Counted from the stretch's first letter, positions 29,092-39,967 are shown. The stretch: 64,000 nt of DNA from an uncultured Bacteroidia bacterium (GCA_902776565.1 CACYQN010000007.1:126105-190104), one strand, 5' to 3'. Translations and numbers: made by a program. Notes: a model not told the origin generated them from the sequence alone.

Positions 29092-31203
29092 TTATCGGAT
29101 TTCAATCTTTTTTGTAGTGCAGTTTCCGTATTTATCGATTACCTTTATTATATATGTACCACCGCTTAAGTTAGAAGTGTTAATTGTGTGAATGTCCGAT
29201 TCAATCTCCGACTCGACAATGCAACGTCCTGTTATGTCGTACAATGTCAAGTGCGACAAGTTGTTGCCTTCTATTATGACTTCTGTTGTTGCAGGGTTGG
29301 GGTATATGGCGATGTCGTCCATGTCTATCTCATGTCTGCTTGTTGGTTCTCCAACCGAGTATGCAATCTTGAATCCGCCTGCACGCCCATTAGCGTCGGT
29401 TGAGAATGAAATTGATGCGTACTCTCCGTCAAAACTTATTGCTTCTGGAAGAGTGTCACCTGAAAATTCGGCAAATAATCTTCCGTTACGCAAAATCCTC
29501 ACAAAGTCTTTTCCGTATTCTGTATCAAGTTCCAAAAACTCAAAAGTAAAGTTTGATGTGCTATCTGGCCTTATTTTCCAAGTGCAACTTGTATTGTTGT
29601 TGTAGTTCCAACGTCCGCTTCCGTCCTCTATGGTGTCTGTCATTTCGGTAAGATTCAATAGCGACTTGCAGAATTTTGGCTTAACAGGTTCATACGATAT
29701 TAGCCAGCCGTCGCCCGAAGCTGTTTCGTCGGAAACAAACTTTATTAGCATCGAAGTGGAATTTATCTCGTAACTTTCCTCTATGGCATCTTCGCCGAAT
29801 ATGCTGGCTACAATAGGAGCGTCCTCGTCGTCGCCTGCGTATATGATAATGTAGTCGGTGGCATCAATGTCGAACTTTTCAATCTTAACAGTATATCCCG
29901 AAACTGAATCGTGTTGCGTTATATGCCACGAGCAGTCGCTTTCGGCAGCATAGTCTCCAAGCGGACCGCTACCATCCTCTATTGTGCCTTCGTAGAAGTT
30001 GATTTCCTTGAGTCCTTCGCAGCTTTGGTTTTCGTATTTTGGTGTGGCATTGATGATTACCTCGTGTGCAAGTCGGAAGTTTGAACCACCTGGCGACAAA
30101 TTGCTGACAGTGAAAAATCCATCATAGGAACCGCCCCATCCCCAGTTGATATGGTAGCGTGTGGAATCGCTGTATCCGTCGAATACGAAGGCGTGTCCGC
30201 TCTCATATACATAGTCGCCCCAGCCTGCATAGTAAAGCGGAATCTTCCTGTCGAGATGGTTAACCAGAATGCCGTTCCAGATTGAGTCGGGAATAACGGT
30301 GTCGTTCTCGATGTTGTCGGGGATTACCGTCGGCAGGCTGTCCTTGAAGATGTACCTAGCTTCATCGCTGTAGCCAAAGTAGTTGCGCATAGTGTAGGCT
30401 CCCTTGTGGTTGTTCATACCGCTACCATTTGGACCATAGTTCATATCAACAGATACGCCTATGTTGTAGAGCAGACGTGCAAGGTTTTCGTTGTAGTCGG
30501 TTGGTTTCACAGGCATAAAGTCGTAGTCGTAGTGCTGTTCGGCAAAGTTTACCTCCAGATGACCGTAGTCGGGATGGTCGTATCCGTAGCTTCCTGTACC
30601 CTGTGTCGGGTATCTGAAATAATTGAAAATCTGTGCAATAGCAGTTGCTACACAACCTACAACGACGTGTCCGTCGGCACCTCGTGAATCTTCGGGGCAT
30701 TGGGTATTGAAATATTTGCCTTGGTTCCATTTTGTTATCAGAAGCGGAGATACGGTTCTAACTGCACGCGGCTGAAAATCGGCTTGCAGATAATATCGCC
30801 ATTCGTCTTGGATATGCTGGCTTGGAACAACATTGTTCTTTATGGCGTATGCAATTTGCTCGGAGTATGATTTTAACACAGCCTCTACACCCGGATGACG
30901 ACCGTTTGCCTCACAGGAACTTTCGTGCGAGAATGCAAGCAACGGCTCCACCGATTTATTTGCCGAGACAATCACAAATCCCGTCGGTTCAAGGTTATAG
31001 ACATAAAAGACAGCTGTCCCGTCGTATGTTTCCGTGTAGATATTTGCAAACTTGTATTCGCTTGGATTTGAGCCTATTGCAGAGAACCGCTCTGTGATTA
31101 TGTTCTGCGCTACAATTTTCCCTTCATCAATGCTAATGTTCTGTGGTAAAGCCATTCCCATTGAAGCTATCACTATTGCTACGAGCAAAATAATTTTTTT
31201 CAT
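29092..31203 (-). CDS. Secreted C10 (streptopain-like) cysteine peptidase with CUB domains and type IX tail
   Basis: The protein has 703 residues. A signal peptide spans about residues 1-21 and an inhibitory pro-region about 22-145. The peptidase domain has the catalytic Cys at 184 in VVGCVATAIAQ and His at 337 in ESGHAFVFDGY, followed by YHINWGWGGSYDGFF. Two CUB-like beta domains follow, at about 440-525 (CSWHITQHDSVSGYTVKIEK) and 545-620. From about 630 the type IX sorting tail (AIYPNPATTEVIIEG, LTLYDITGRC, NLSGGTYIIKV) directs export through the system whose channel, SprA, is encoded just downstream on the other strand. It is presumably a surface or secreted protease for proteins in the habitat. 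Confidence 0.92.
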   Translation of the reverse strand: MKKIILLVAIVIASMGMALPQNISIDEGKIVAQNIITERFSAIGSNPSEYKFANIYTETYDGTAVFYVYNLEPTGFVIVSANKSVEPLLAFSHESSCEANGRHPGVEAVLKSYSEQIAYAIKNNVVPSQHIQDEWRYYLQADFQPRAVRTVSPLLITKWNQGKYFNTQCPEDSRGADGHVVVGCVATAIAQIFNYFRYPTQGTGSYGYDHPDYGHLEVNFAEQHYDYDFMPVKPTDYNENLARLLYNIGVSVDMNYGPNGSGMNNHKGAYTMRNYFGYSDEARYIFKDSLPTVIPDNIENDTVIPDSIWNGILVNHLDRKIPLYYAGWGDYVYESGHAFVFDGYSDSTRYHINWGWGGSYDGFFTVSNLSPGGSNFRLAHEVIINATPKYENQSCEGLKEINFYEGTIEDGSGPLGDYAAESDCSWHITQHDSVSGYTVKIEKFDIDATDYIIIYAGDDEDAPIVASIFGEDAIEESYEINSTSMLIKFVSDETASGDGWLISYEPVKPKFCKSLLNLTEMTDTIEDGSGRWNYNNNTSCTWKIRPDSTSNFTFEFLELDTEYGKDFVRILRNGRLFAEFSGDTLPEAISFDGEYASISFSTDANGRAGGFKIAYSVGEPTSRHEIDMDDIAIYPNPATTEVIIEGNNLSHLTLYDITGRCIVESEIESDIHTINTSNLSGGTYIIKVIDKYGNCTTKKIEIR

Positions 31204-31316
31204 ATCAGAAATATATTACGAACAAATCACAAATTTACTAAAAATTTGGATATGCCATTGTTTTATGGCAACAAAATGTGTGTCGGACGTTTGAAATTTA
31301 ATTATCAATTTATCCA

Positions 31317-31347
31317 TTGTCCATTATTAATTAATTATGTAATTTTG
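31317..31347 (+). promoter_or_regulatory. Probable promoter of ruvA-sprA
   Basis: TTG at 31317-31319, a 20-base spacer and TAATTTTG at 31340-31347. The ruvA start is 25 bases downstream. Confidence 0.65.
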
Positions 31348-31371
31348 CACCTTAATTTAATTAGGATAACT

Positions 31372-31959
31372 ATGTACGAATATATCAAGGGACTAGTCGC
31401 AGAACTCAATCCTGCATACGCGGTGATTGAGGCTGGTGGCATTGGTTACTTTGTCAATATAAGCCTTACTTCGTATTCGTCGATGAAGCAGGGAGAACAG
31501 ATGCAAGTGTATTTGCATCAGGTGGTTCGCGAAGATGCACATCTGTTTTTTGGCTTTGTTACCAAAATCGAGCGCGAACTTTTCCGCCACCTTATTTCTG
31601 TAAACGGAGTAGGCCCCAACACCGCGCGTCTGATATTGTCGTCGCTTACGCCGCAAGAACTTACAAATGCGATACTTAGCGAGAATCTTGTCAAGTTGAA
31701 AGCTGTGAAAGGCATTGGCGCAAAGACTGCCCAGCGCATAATTCTCGACCTCAAGGACAAGATAAATCTTTCGGGCGAAATAGAAAGTGCAGAAATTTTT
31801 GCTGCTTCGGACAATACAATCAAGAAAGATGCGTTATTAACATTAACCACTCTCGGCTTTGCTAAGGCTGCTGTGGAGAAAGTGCTTGACAAAGTTACGA
31901 AGGAAAAGCCCGATGCTTCCCTTGAAACCGTTATCAAGCTGGCGTTGAATTATTTGTAG
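31372..31959 (+). CDS. ruvA: Holliday junction DNA helicase subunit RuvA
   Basis: The start at ATG 31372 (MYEYIKGLVAELNPAYAVIE) fits the family; a longer frame from 31246 is only an upstream open stretch. The protein has 195 residues. The N-terminal OB domain is followed by two helix-hairpin-helix motifs (VNGVGPNTARLILSSL and VKGIGAKTAQRIILDL) that grip the junction. The C-terminal domain contacts RuvB. It lies 10 bases before sprA, an arrangement typical of Bacteroidetes. Confidence 0.96.
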   Translation: MYEYIKGLVAELNPAYAVIEAGGIGYFVNISLTSYSSMKQGEQMQVYLHQVVREDAHLFFGFVTKIERELFRHLISVNGVGPNTARLILSSLTPQELTNAILSENLVKLKAVKGIGAKTAQRIILDLKDKINLSGEIESAEIFAASDNTIKKDALLTLTTLGFAKAAVEKVLDKVTKEKPDASLETVIKLALNYL

Positions 31960-31969
31960 AATTTGAACT

Positions 31970-34900
31970 TTGTTCGGTAGAGTATTAAAATATATTTTTG
32001 TCGGTGGACTTATGGCTGCGATGATGGTCGTAGCTTTTGTGCCCTCTAATGCCAAGAACGGCAGCAGAGGACATTATCCGTCGTTGCAGAAATTTGCGGA
32101 ACTACCTGGTCCAGACGACGATACCACAAAGACCGAAGGCAATGCCAAGTTCCCGCTCCCAAAGGAAAATGTAAATCCTTCCGACAATACCGACAACAGC
32201 CCTCTATATGGTTCCGACCCGTCGAACGTAAGCACTTCGGTGGAATACGACCCCGAAACCGACAGCTACAACTTCCAGAAGAATGTTGACGGAATGCCAA
32301 TAGGTACGCCCTACAACATGCCTTTCGACGACTATGTGAACTACAACTTCGAGAAGGCTATGAACTCGTACTGGCATCAGCGTGCGAAGAAAAACCGCGA
32401 GCAGAACCAGGAGATAAACACCAACTTGATTCCTCACCTCGAAGTAGGCGGTGAGATTTTCGACCGCATTTTCGGAGGAAACGTAATCGACATAAAGCCA
32501 CAAGGTTCTGCCGAACTTACGCTCGGACTTGAATACACCCGTACCGACAACCCTGCTATCGACTCAAAGCAGCAGCGTCAGGTAAACCTCGACTTCGACG
32601 AGAAAATACAGATGAACGTCGTCGGACAAATCGGTACTAAGATGAAAGTCAACATCTCCTACGACACCGAAGCCTCTTTCGACTTTGAAAACAACGTAAA
32701 ACTCGAATACACAGGCGACGACGACGACATCATACAGAAAATCGAGGCTGGTAACGTTTCGCTTCCTTTAACTGGAACACTCATCCAGGGTAGCCAGAGC
32801 CTTTTCGGTGTGAAGACCGAACTGAAATTCGGAAAACTGACGCTCACAGGCTTGCTGTCGCAGAAAAAGAGCGAAACTTCAACCATCAACGTCGAAGGCG
32901 GAAGCACGACCAAGGAGTTTGAAATAAAGGCCGACAACTACGAAGAAAACAAGCACTTCTTCCTGTCGCACTACTTCAAGGAAAACTATGACCGTTCAAT
33001 GACGAACCTGCCTGTGATAATGGGCGGCGTTACAATCAACCGCGTGGAAGTGTGGGTTACCAACAAGACAGGCAACTACACCGACGCCCGTAACATCGTG
33101 GCTCTGGTTGACTTAGGTGAATCAAACAGCAACGACATACAGTCTATGTACGTTTCAAGTTCTCTGCACAACAACACGACCGTTCCGCCATACAACGACG
33201 TAAACATTCTTGGTAACTTGGCGCAGGACTATCCCGAAATAAGGGACATCAACACGGTTAGCAGTACCTTGCAGAACTTGCAGATGTCAGGCGGAACCGA
33301 CTTCGAGAAAATTGAGTCGGCACGAAAACTTAACCCGTCGGAATATACCCTTAATGCACAGTTGGGTTACATTTCGCTCAATTCAAAACTAAATGCCGAC
33401 CAGGTTCTGGCAGTCGCCTACGAATATACGGTCAACGGAGAAGTATTTACGGTTGGTGAATTTTCAAACTCAGCCATAGCCGCTCCACAGACTCTGATTG
33501 TAAAGTTGATTAAGGGAACATCGTTCACTCCTAGCAAGAAGAACTGGGACCTGATGATGAAAAACATCTACAACATCGGAGCATACCAGATTACTCGTGA
33601 GGACTTTACGGTTGACATACTTTACACCAACGACAAGACAGGTACCGACCTCACCTACATTCCTGCAGGAGCAATCGACAGCATACAGCTTTTGCGTGTG
33701 ATGGGACTCGATAACTTGAACACAAACAACGACCCCTATCCCGATGGAATGTTCGACTACGTTGAGAACTTCACTATCAGCTCGTCGGGTGGACGAATAA
33801 TATTCCCTGTGCGTGAACCTTTCGGTTCGTATCTGTACGACAAGATTACTGGCGGAAACAGCGCGTTGAACAATGTTGCAGACGGCTATGTATTCCCCGA
33901 ACTGTACGACAGCACCAAGAGCAAAGCTCAGCAGATGGCCGAGAAGAACAAGTTCAAGCTCAAAGGCCGCTACAAGTCAAACAGCAGCAGCGAAATTTCG
34001 CTCAATGCAATCAACGTTCCGCAGGGAAGCGTTTCGGTCACGGCTGGTTCTACTCTGCTGGTAGAGAATGTTGACTATACGGTTGACTACAACCTTGGCC
34101 GTGTTAAGATTCTGAACCAAGGTATTTTGGAAGCTGGAACACCTATTTCCATAACCCTTGAAAGCAACTCTGTCGGAAGCATGCAGACAAAAACCCTTAC
34201 CGGTCTGCACGCCAACTACGACTTCTCCAACAACTTCAACATCGGAGCGACAATATTGCACTTGAAGGAAAAGCCGATGACACAAAAGGTTAACATTGGC
34301 GAAGAACCTCTGTCGAACACAATCTGGGGAGCAAACCTCTCGTACAGAACCGACTGGCCATTCCTTACAAAAGTCATTGACTTCCTGCCGCTTATACAGA
34401 CAAAGGAAATGTCAACCGTGACATTCAACGCCGAATTTGCACAGTTGCTTCCCGGTCACTCGAAAGCCATAGGCAAGGAAGGTGCCGCCTACATCGACGA
34501 CTTTGAAAGTTCGAAGATTACAAACGATGTAAAGAGTTATGTCAGCTGGTCAATCGCAAGTACGCCAAACGATTCGATACTGTTCCCCGAAAGCTCGAAG
34601 ATAAACGACCTTGATTACGGCAAGAACAGGGCGCGCCTGTCGTGGTTCGTTGTTGACCAGACCTTGCACGAAAGCTCATCAACTATAAGCATTGAAGACC
34701 GTTCAAGCCATTATACCCGACTTGTTTACGAAAAGGAACTTTTCCCCAACCGCGAAAGCGAAAGCGCAAACCTTGAGAAGAATCTTGCTCCGCTGAACCT
34801 TGTTTTCTATCCAAACGAGAAAGGTCCTTACAACTACGATGTTGCAGGAATGAACTCGTTGGGCTTGCTTGAAAATCCGCGCAAACGTTGGGCTGGTATC

Positions 34901-37900
34901 CAGCGACAGCTCACTACTACCGACTTCGAGGATGCCAACATCGAGTATATTGAGTTCTGGATGATGGACCCGTTTGTCGAAGATTCTACCAACCCCGGCG
35001 GTGACCTATATTTCAACCTTGGCGACATAAGCGAGGATATTCTGAAGGACGGAAGAAAAGCGTTTGAACAGGGACTTCCCGCTCCGTCGCTTGAAAATCC
35101 AGTTGACACAACAGCTTGGGGTATTGTACCTAACAGCCAAGCACTTGTAAGCGCATTTGACAACAGCGCCGAGATTCGTTTCGCACAGGATGTCGGTTTT
35201 GACGGTTTGAGTACCGAAAACGAAACAACTTTCTTCAGCGACTACTTGGAACAGGTGAAAACCATGTTCGGCGAAAATTCCCAAGCCTACCAGATGGCAC
35301 TTGCCGACCCCTCGTCGGATAACTTCCACCACTACAAGGGTAGCGATTACGACGAACAGGGTCTGAACATACTTCAGCGCTACAAATATTTCAACGGATT
35401 GGAAGGCAACTCAATACCGCGTGAATATCAGACCGAGACCTATATCACCAACTCTACAACAACTCCTGATGTTGAGGATATAAACAGGGATAACACCTTG
35501 AGCGAATCGGAAAATTTCTTCCAATACCGCGTCAGTATCCGTCCGCAAGATTTGATTGTTGGTCAGAACTACATCGCCGACAAGACAACGGTTACCGTTA
35601 CGCTTGCAAACGATGAGACTTCGCAGGTTTCTTGGTATCAGTTCAAAATTCCAATTTCTGAATATTCAAAGAAGGTCGGTTCTATTTCCGATTTCAAGTC
35701 AATTCGCTTTATGCGAATGTTTATGACAAATTTCGATACCACCACCTGCCTGCGTTTCGGAACACTTGACCTTGTTCGTGGTGAATGGCGCAAGTACGAC
35801 GACTCTTTCCTCCAGCCAGGCGAATATGTAGTCAACGAATTGGAAAACACTTCGTTTGACGTGTCGGCGGTCAATATCGAGGAAAATGCAAGCCGTCGTC
35901 CTGTAAACTATGTGCTGCCTCCGGGCGTTACACGCGAACAGAACACAATGAACCCGCAGTTACAGCAGCTCAACGAGCAGGCAATGACCATAAAGGTGAT
36001 TGACCTTGCCGACGGTGATGCACGTGCCGTTTACAAGAATGTTTACCTTGATGTAAGAAAATATTTGCGTATGCAGATGTTTGTCCACGCCGAATCGGTT
36101 GTCGGCAAGGACGAAATCAAGGATGGTGACATCAGCGTATTCGTGCGCCTTGGAACCGACTACAAGAACAACTACTACGAATTTGAAGTTCCGCTGAAGG
36201 TTACTCCCGAAGGCTATTACTATGGCGACGACACCGAATCTCCCGACAGATATTTGGTTTGGCCTGAAGAGAATGACATTAACATTGTATTCGAGGACCT
36301 TACCAAGGTTAAGGAAAACCGAAACGAACTTATCCGTCTCGGAAACCAGAACGTCGGCTTGACAAAACTCTACTACGAGATGAACGAGCGCGGAAGGATA
36401 AGCGTCATGGGTAATCCTACATTGTCCAACGTGCAGACAATCATGATAGGTGTACGAAATCCGAAGCAGGTTACTCTCAATGGTGCCGACGACGGTCTGC
36501 CAAAGAGTGCCGAGGTGTGGGTAAACGAGTTGCGTCTTACCAACTTTAACGAAAAGAGCGGTTGGGCGGCTACGGCTCGCGCTACTGCAAAACTTGCCGA
36601 TTTTGGTACGGTAACCCTTTCGGGAACAACCAAGAAGCCGGGATTCGGAGCTTTGAACTCCACTATTAAGGACCGTCTGACCGAAGAAATTTATCAGTAC
36701 GACTTCTCATCAAGTTTTGAGTTTGGAAAGTTCTTCCCTGAACGCTTCAATGTAAGAATTCCATTGTATGTAGCTGTGTCAGAGAATGTTTCAAATCCAG
36801 AATACGACCCGTTAAGCCCCGACGTGCTTATGAAGAATACTCTTAGCAATCCCGACATTTCAAAGGAATATAAGGACAGTATCAAGCACCTGTCGCAGGA
36901 CTATATCAAGAGGACAAGCGTAAACCTTACCAATGTCAAGGTAAACGGCAAGCAGGGACAGAAGCCGCACATCTATAATCTGTCGAACTTCTCGTTAAGC
37001 TACGGCTACAACAATATTTTCCAGCGCGACCCGAACACAGTTTTCCGCACCACGATAACACATACAGCTTCATTCTTCTACAATTACAACGCAACTCCGA
37101 AGATTGTGGAGCCGTTAAAGAATGTAAAGCTGTTCAAGAAAAAGGCATTCCAGATTCTCAGGGACTTCAACTTCTACTATCTGCCGTCACAACTTTCGTT
37201 CAGGACAAACCTCAACCGTCAGTATGGCGAAACACAGATACGAAACGTATATGACCCGTCGTATTCGTTGCCAATAAGCGTAATAAAGGACTTTACAATA
37301 ATCCGCCAGTACGACTTCAAGTACAACTTCTCGAAGAACTTGAAGTTTGAATATACCGCTACCAACAATGCCCGTATCGATGAGCCGGAAGGCCGTCTGT
37401 ACAAGGGAGACCCCGAATACGAGCAGAAGATGGATTCCATCTGGAAAAACTTCAAGACTTTTGGTCGAAACACAAGTTTCTACCAGCAATGGAGTGCATC
37501 ATACACATTGCCAATCAACAAGATTCCTATTTTCAACTGGATTTCGGCAAGCGTAAGGTATCAGGGCTCGTACAACTGGACGGCTGGTGCAATAACTGCC
37601 GATACGCTCAACATCGGTAATGTCGTGCAAAATGCCAACACAATGTCGGCAAGCACACAGTTCAACTTGCTCAACCTCTACAACAAGGTCAAATACCTGA
37701 AGGATGTAAACAACAAGTACCGTGGTCGTGCCTCAACCAAGAAGAAGGAAACCGAAACCGTTACTTACGAGGAGAATATCAACAAGCTGGCTGCTGGCAA
37801 GAAGAAGACAATAAGCCACAAGCTGAAGACCAAGAACGTATCGATAAAGGTTACCGACGACAAAGGTCGCCCGATAACTGCCGATATGCAGGTAATTGAC

Positions 37901-39433
37901 GACAACAAACTGTCGTTCACCGTCGAGAAGGATGTCGAGGACATAAAGGTACAGGTTACTGGCAAGCGCGACAAGAAAGACCCTGTCATCAAGATAATTG
38001 CCGACAATATACTTGTGTTGCTTATGAGCGTCAAGAACGTTTCGGCAAACGTTAGCGAGACAAACGGAACCTTGTTGCCTGGCTATATGGGCAAGACCAA
38101 GCTGATTGGTATGTCGAAATATACGCCCGATGTGGAAATGTTCGGAGAACAGCCGTCGCTCATTGCTCCTACCTTCCCGTTTGTAATAGGATGGCAGGTA
38201 AAGGATTTCGGCGAATGGGCTTGCGAACATAACCTTGTCACAAAGGACACCACTTCAATTCAGGCCTATACGCAGACACATTCGCGCAACTGGAACTTCC
38301 GTGCTTCGCTCGAGCCTGTCCGCGACCTTAAGATTGACTTGTCGATGTTGCACAACTATTCCGAGAACCAGACTAAATATTATAGGTATGGCATCGACCC
38401 GGCAACTGGCGAAGGCACATTCCGCGCACTTAACCCGTCGATGACAGGTTCGTTCTCGATGTCAACAGTGACAATAAAGTCGGCATTTGAGAAGTTCAAG
38501 TCCGAAAATTATGTGTCCGAGACATTTGCAAGGTTCTCCGAAAACAGATTAATCATCGCCCAGCGTCTGGCAAACGAACGTCCCGACTACGACGGAACAG
38601 TTGACGAAGACGGATTCCCAAGCGGATTTGGACGCACGGCTCAGGACGTACTTATTCCTGCATTCTTCGCAGCCTACACAGGACAAGACCCAAATAAGGT
38701 CAACCTAAGTACTATTCCGGGCTTGTGGTCGGCACTTCCAAACTGGCAGGTAGTTTACGACGGATTAAGCAAGATTCCGAAACTGAAAAAGGTATTCCGT
38801 TCGGTAAGCCTCAAGCATTCGTACCGTTCGACCTACAACATCGGTAGTTTCCAGACACGTCTTATCAACGAGTACGACCCCGACGAGAACGGTCTGAACC
38901 ATATCCGCGACGAACTCCACAACATCTATTCGCGCTACGTTGTCAACGGCATAAGCATAAGCGAGCAGTTGAGCCCACTCATTTCATTCGATATGATGCT
39001 CGTCAACAGTATGACTGTTAAGGTTGAAGTAAAGAAGACTCGTAACCTTACGATGAGTTTCTCGAACAACCAGCTTACCGAAGTCAAGAACAACGAACTT
39101 ATAATAGGTGCAGGCTATCGTTTCAAGGATGTTGCGCTTACAATAAGTGTCGGAGGTAGAAAGCGTGACCTCAAGAGCGACCTTAACCTGCGTTTCGACT
39201 TCTCGGCTCGCAAGCAGATTACAATGATACGAAAGTTGGAAGAGGCTCAGGACCAGCCTACATCAGGAAATATACAATATACATTCAAGTTGTCGGCAGA
39301 CTATGTACTTAGCAACAGGTTCAACGTAAGTTTGTTCTACGACCAAAGCATTAACAATCCGATTGTTGGCACATCGTTTAAGACTGTTAATGCAAAAGTT
39401 GGCTTAATGCTGAGATTTACTCTTGCTACTTGA
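31970..39433 (+). CDS. sprA: SprA/Sov, giant outer-membrane channel of the type IX secretion system
   Basis: The protein has 2487 residues, in the size range of SprA. Translation most likely starts at TTG 31970, giving a normal signal peptide (MFGRVLKYIFVGGLMAAMMV, ending SNA); ATG 32012 is an alternative that would lose its basic start. The family forms a very large beta barrel through which proteins with C-terminal sorting tails leave the cell. Segments such as FDRIFGGNVIDIKPQGSAEL near residue 160, repeated long beta-rich stretches and the C-terminal FYDQSINNPIVGTSFKTVNA are typical. No other type IX component is seen in the window. Two type IX-tailed substrates are (2729-3217 and 29092-31203). 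Confidence 0.95.
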   Translation: MFGRVLKYIFVGGLMAAMMVVAFVPSNAKNGSRGHYPSLQKFAELPGPDDDTTKTEGNAKFPLPKENVNPSDNTDNSPLYGSDPSNVSTSVEYDPETDSYNFQKNVDGMPIGTPYNMPFDDYVNYNFEKAMNSYWHQRAKKNREQNQEINTNLIPHLEVGGEIFDRIFGGNVIDIKPQGSAELTLGLEYTRTDNPAIDSKQQRQVNLDFDEKIQMNVVGQIGTKMKVNISYDTEASFDFENNVKLEYTGDDDDIIQKIEAGNVSLPLTGTLIQGSQSLFGVKTELKFGKLTLTGLLSQKKSETSTINVEGGSTTKEFEIKADNYEENKHFFLSHYFKENYDRSMTNLPVIMGGVTINRVEVWVTNKTGNYTDARNIVALVDLGESNSNDIQSMYVSSSLHNNTTVPPYNDVNILGNLAQDYPEIRDINTVSSTLQNLQMSGGTDFEKIESARKLNPSEYTLNAQLGYISLNSKLNADQVLAVAYEYTVNGEVFTVGEFSNSAIAAPQTLIVKLIKGTSFTPSKKNWDLMMKNIYNIGAYQITREDFTVDILYTNDKTGTDLTYIPAGAIDSIQLLRVMGLDNLNTNNDPYPDGMFDYVENFTISSSGGRIIFPVREPFGSYLYDKITGGNSALNNVADGYVFPELYDSTKSKAQQMAEKNKFKLKGRYKSNSSSEISLNAINVPQGSVSVTAGSTLLVENVDYTVDYNLGRVKILNQGILEAGTPISITLESNSVGSMQTKTLTGLHANYDFSNNFNIGATILHLKEKPMTQKVNIGEEPLSNTIWGANLSYRTDWPFLTKVIDFLPLIQTKEMSTVTFNAEFAQLLPGHSKAIGKEGAAYIDDFESSKITNDVKSYVSWSIASTPNDSILFPESSKINDLDYGKNRARLSWFVVDQTLHESSSTISIEDRSSHYTRLVYEKELFPNRESESANLEKNLAPLNLVFYPNEKGPYNYDVAGMNSLGLLENPRKRWAGIQRQLTTTDFEDANIEYIEFWMMDPFVEDSTNPGGDLYFNLGDISEDILKDGRKAFEQGLPAPSLENPVDTTAWGIVPNSQALVSAFDNSAEIRFAQDVGFDGLSTENETTFFSDYLEQVKTMFGENSQAYQMALADPSSDNFHHYKGSDYDEQGLNILQRYKYFNGLEGNSIPREYQTETYITNSTTTPDVEDINRDNTLSESENFFQYRVSIRPQDLIVGQNYIADKTTVTVTLANDETSQVSWYQFKIPISEYSKKVGSISDFKSIRFMRMFMTNFDTTTCLRFGTLDLVRGEWRKYDDSFLQPGEYVVNELENTSFDVSAVNIEENASRRPVNYVLPPGVTREQNTMNPQLQQLNEQAMTIKVIDLADGDARAVYKNVYLDVRKYLRMQMFVHAESVVGKDEIKDGDISVFVRLGTDYKNNYYEFEVPLKVTPEGYYYGDDTESPDRYLVWPEENDINIVFEDLTKVKENRNELIRLGNQNVGLTKLYYEMNERGRISVMGNPTLSNVQTIMIGVRNPKQVTLNGADDGLPKSAEVWVNELRLTNFNEKSGWAATARATAKLADFGTVTLSGTTKKPGFGALNSTIKDRLTEEIYQYDFSSSFEFGKFFPERFNVRIPLYVAVSENVSNPEYDPLSPDVLMKNTLSNPDISKEYKDSIKHLSQDYIKRTSVNLTNVKVNGKQGQKPHIYNLSNFSLSYGYNNIFQRDPNTVFRTTITHTASFFYNYNATPKIVEPLKNVKLFKKKAFQILRDFNFYYLPSQLSFRTNLNRQYGETQIRNVYDPSYSLPISVIKDFTIIRQYDFKYNFSKNLKFEYTATNNARIDEPEGRLYKGDPEYEQKMDSIWKNFKTFGRNTSFYQQWSASYTLPINKIPIFNWISASVRYQGSYNWTAGAITADTLNIGNVVQNANTMSASTQFNLLNLYNKVKYLKDVNNKYRGRASTKKKETETVTYEENINKLAAGKKKTISHKLKTKNVSIKVTDDKGRPITADMQVIDDNKLSFTVEKDVEDIKVQVTGKRDKKDPVIKIIADNILVLLMSVKNVSANVSETNGTLLPGYMGKTKLIGMSKYTPDVEMFGEQPSLIAPTFPFVIGWQVKDFGEWACEHNLVTKDTTSIQAYTQTHSRNWNFRASLEPVRDLKIDLSMLHNYSENQTKYYRYGIDPATGEGTFRALNPSMTGSFSMSTVTIKSAFEKFKSENYVSETFARFSENRLIIAQRLANERPDYDGTVDEDGFPSGFGRTAQDVLIPAFFAAYTGQDPNKVNLSTIPGLWSALPNWQVVYDGLSKIPKLKKVFRSVSLKHSYRSTYNIGSFQTRLINEYDPDENGLNHIRDELHNIYSRYVVNGISISEQLSPLISFDMMLVNSMTVKVEVKKTRNLTMSFSNNQLTEVKNNELIIGAGYRFKDVALTISVGGRKRDLKSDLNLRFDFSARKQITMIRKLEEAQDQPTSGNIQYTFKLSADYVLSNRFNVSLFYDQSINNPIVGTSFKTVNAKVGLMLRFTLAT

Positions 39434-39452
39434 TAAAATAGTGTTATTTTTG
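39422..39452 (+). promoter_or_regulatory. Promoter of gcvH
   Basis: CTTG at 39422-39425, a 19-base spacer and TATTTTTG at 39445-39452. It overlaps the end of sprA. The start codon is 38 bases downstream. Confidence 0.7.
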
Positions 39453-39489
39453 GCGAATAAATTTTGTATTAACATTAAAAATAAATAAA

Positions 39490-39870
39490 ATGGCATTTCC
39501 AAAAGAATTAAAGTACGCAGAATCACACGAATGGTTGCGCGTAAACGGCGAAGAAGCTTACATTGGTATTACCGATTTCGCAGTATCAGAATTGAACGAC
39601 CTCATCTACATTGAAATCGAGGTTGAAGGTGAAACTCTTGAAAAGGGTGAAGAATTTGGTGTTATCGAAGCATCAAAGGTTGCATCGAAGGTTTATATGC
39701 CAGTTTCTGGCGAAGTTCTCGAAGTTAACCAGGACGCTCTTGACAATCCTGAAATGTTGAAGGACGACGCTTACGAAAACGGCTGGTTGATTAAGATTAG
39801 AATGACCGACCCGTCACAGGCAAACGCTCTTCTCGATGCTGCAGCTTACGAAGCATTGACAAAGAAATAA
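39490..39870 (+). CDS. gcvH: Glycine cleavage system H protein
   Basis: The protein has 126 residues, full length. The lipoyl lysine is in FGVIEASKVASKVYMPVSGE near residue 62. The surrounding hammerhead fold (HEWLRVNGEEAYIGITDFAV, DPSQANALLDAAAYEALTKK) is complete. It shuttles the aminomethyl group among P, T and L proteins, none of which is encoded nearby, so this is a separately transcribed gene with its own promoter and terminator. Confidence 0.97.
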   Translation: MAFPKELKYAESHEWLRVNGEEAYIGITDFAVSELNDLIYIEIEVEGETLEKGEEFGVIEASKVASKVYMPVSGEVLEVNQDALDNPEMLKDDAYENGWLIKIRMTDPSQANALLDAAAYEALTKK

Positions 39871-39891
39871 TAATTCATTACGGAATTAGAG

Positions 39892-39922
39892 AAAGCCACT
39901 TCGTTCGAGGTGGCTTTTTTTT
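39892..39922 (+). terminator. Terminator of gcvH
   Basis: AAGCCAC and GTGGCTT flank a short loop, followed by eight T residues. Confidence 0.85.
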
Positions 39923-39967
39923 GTGGAGATTACTTGTTGGTTTATACTCCCGCCCCTTTTCCTTGCA

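Noticed and set aside
28902..29105. Minus-strand frame with KKLLLSAKLYVVT, also seen as LLLSAK near 44156
   Set aside because: The shared peptide comes from the terminal repeat of elements A and B, not from a gene.
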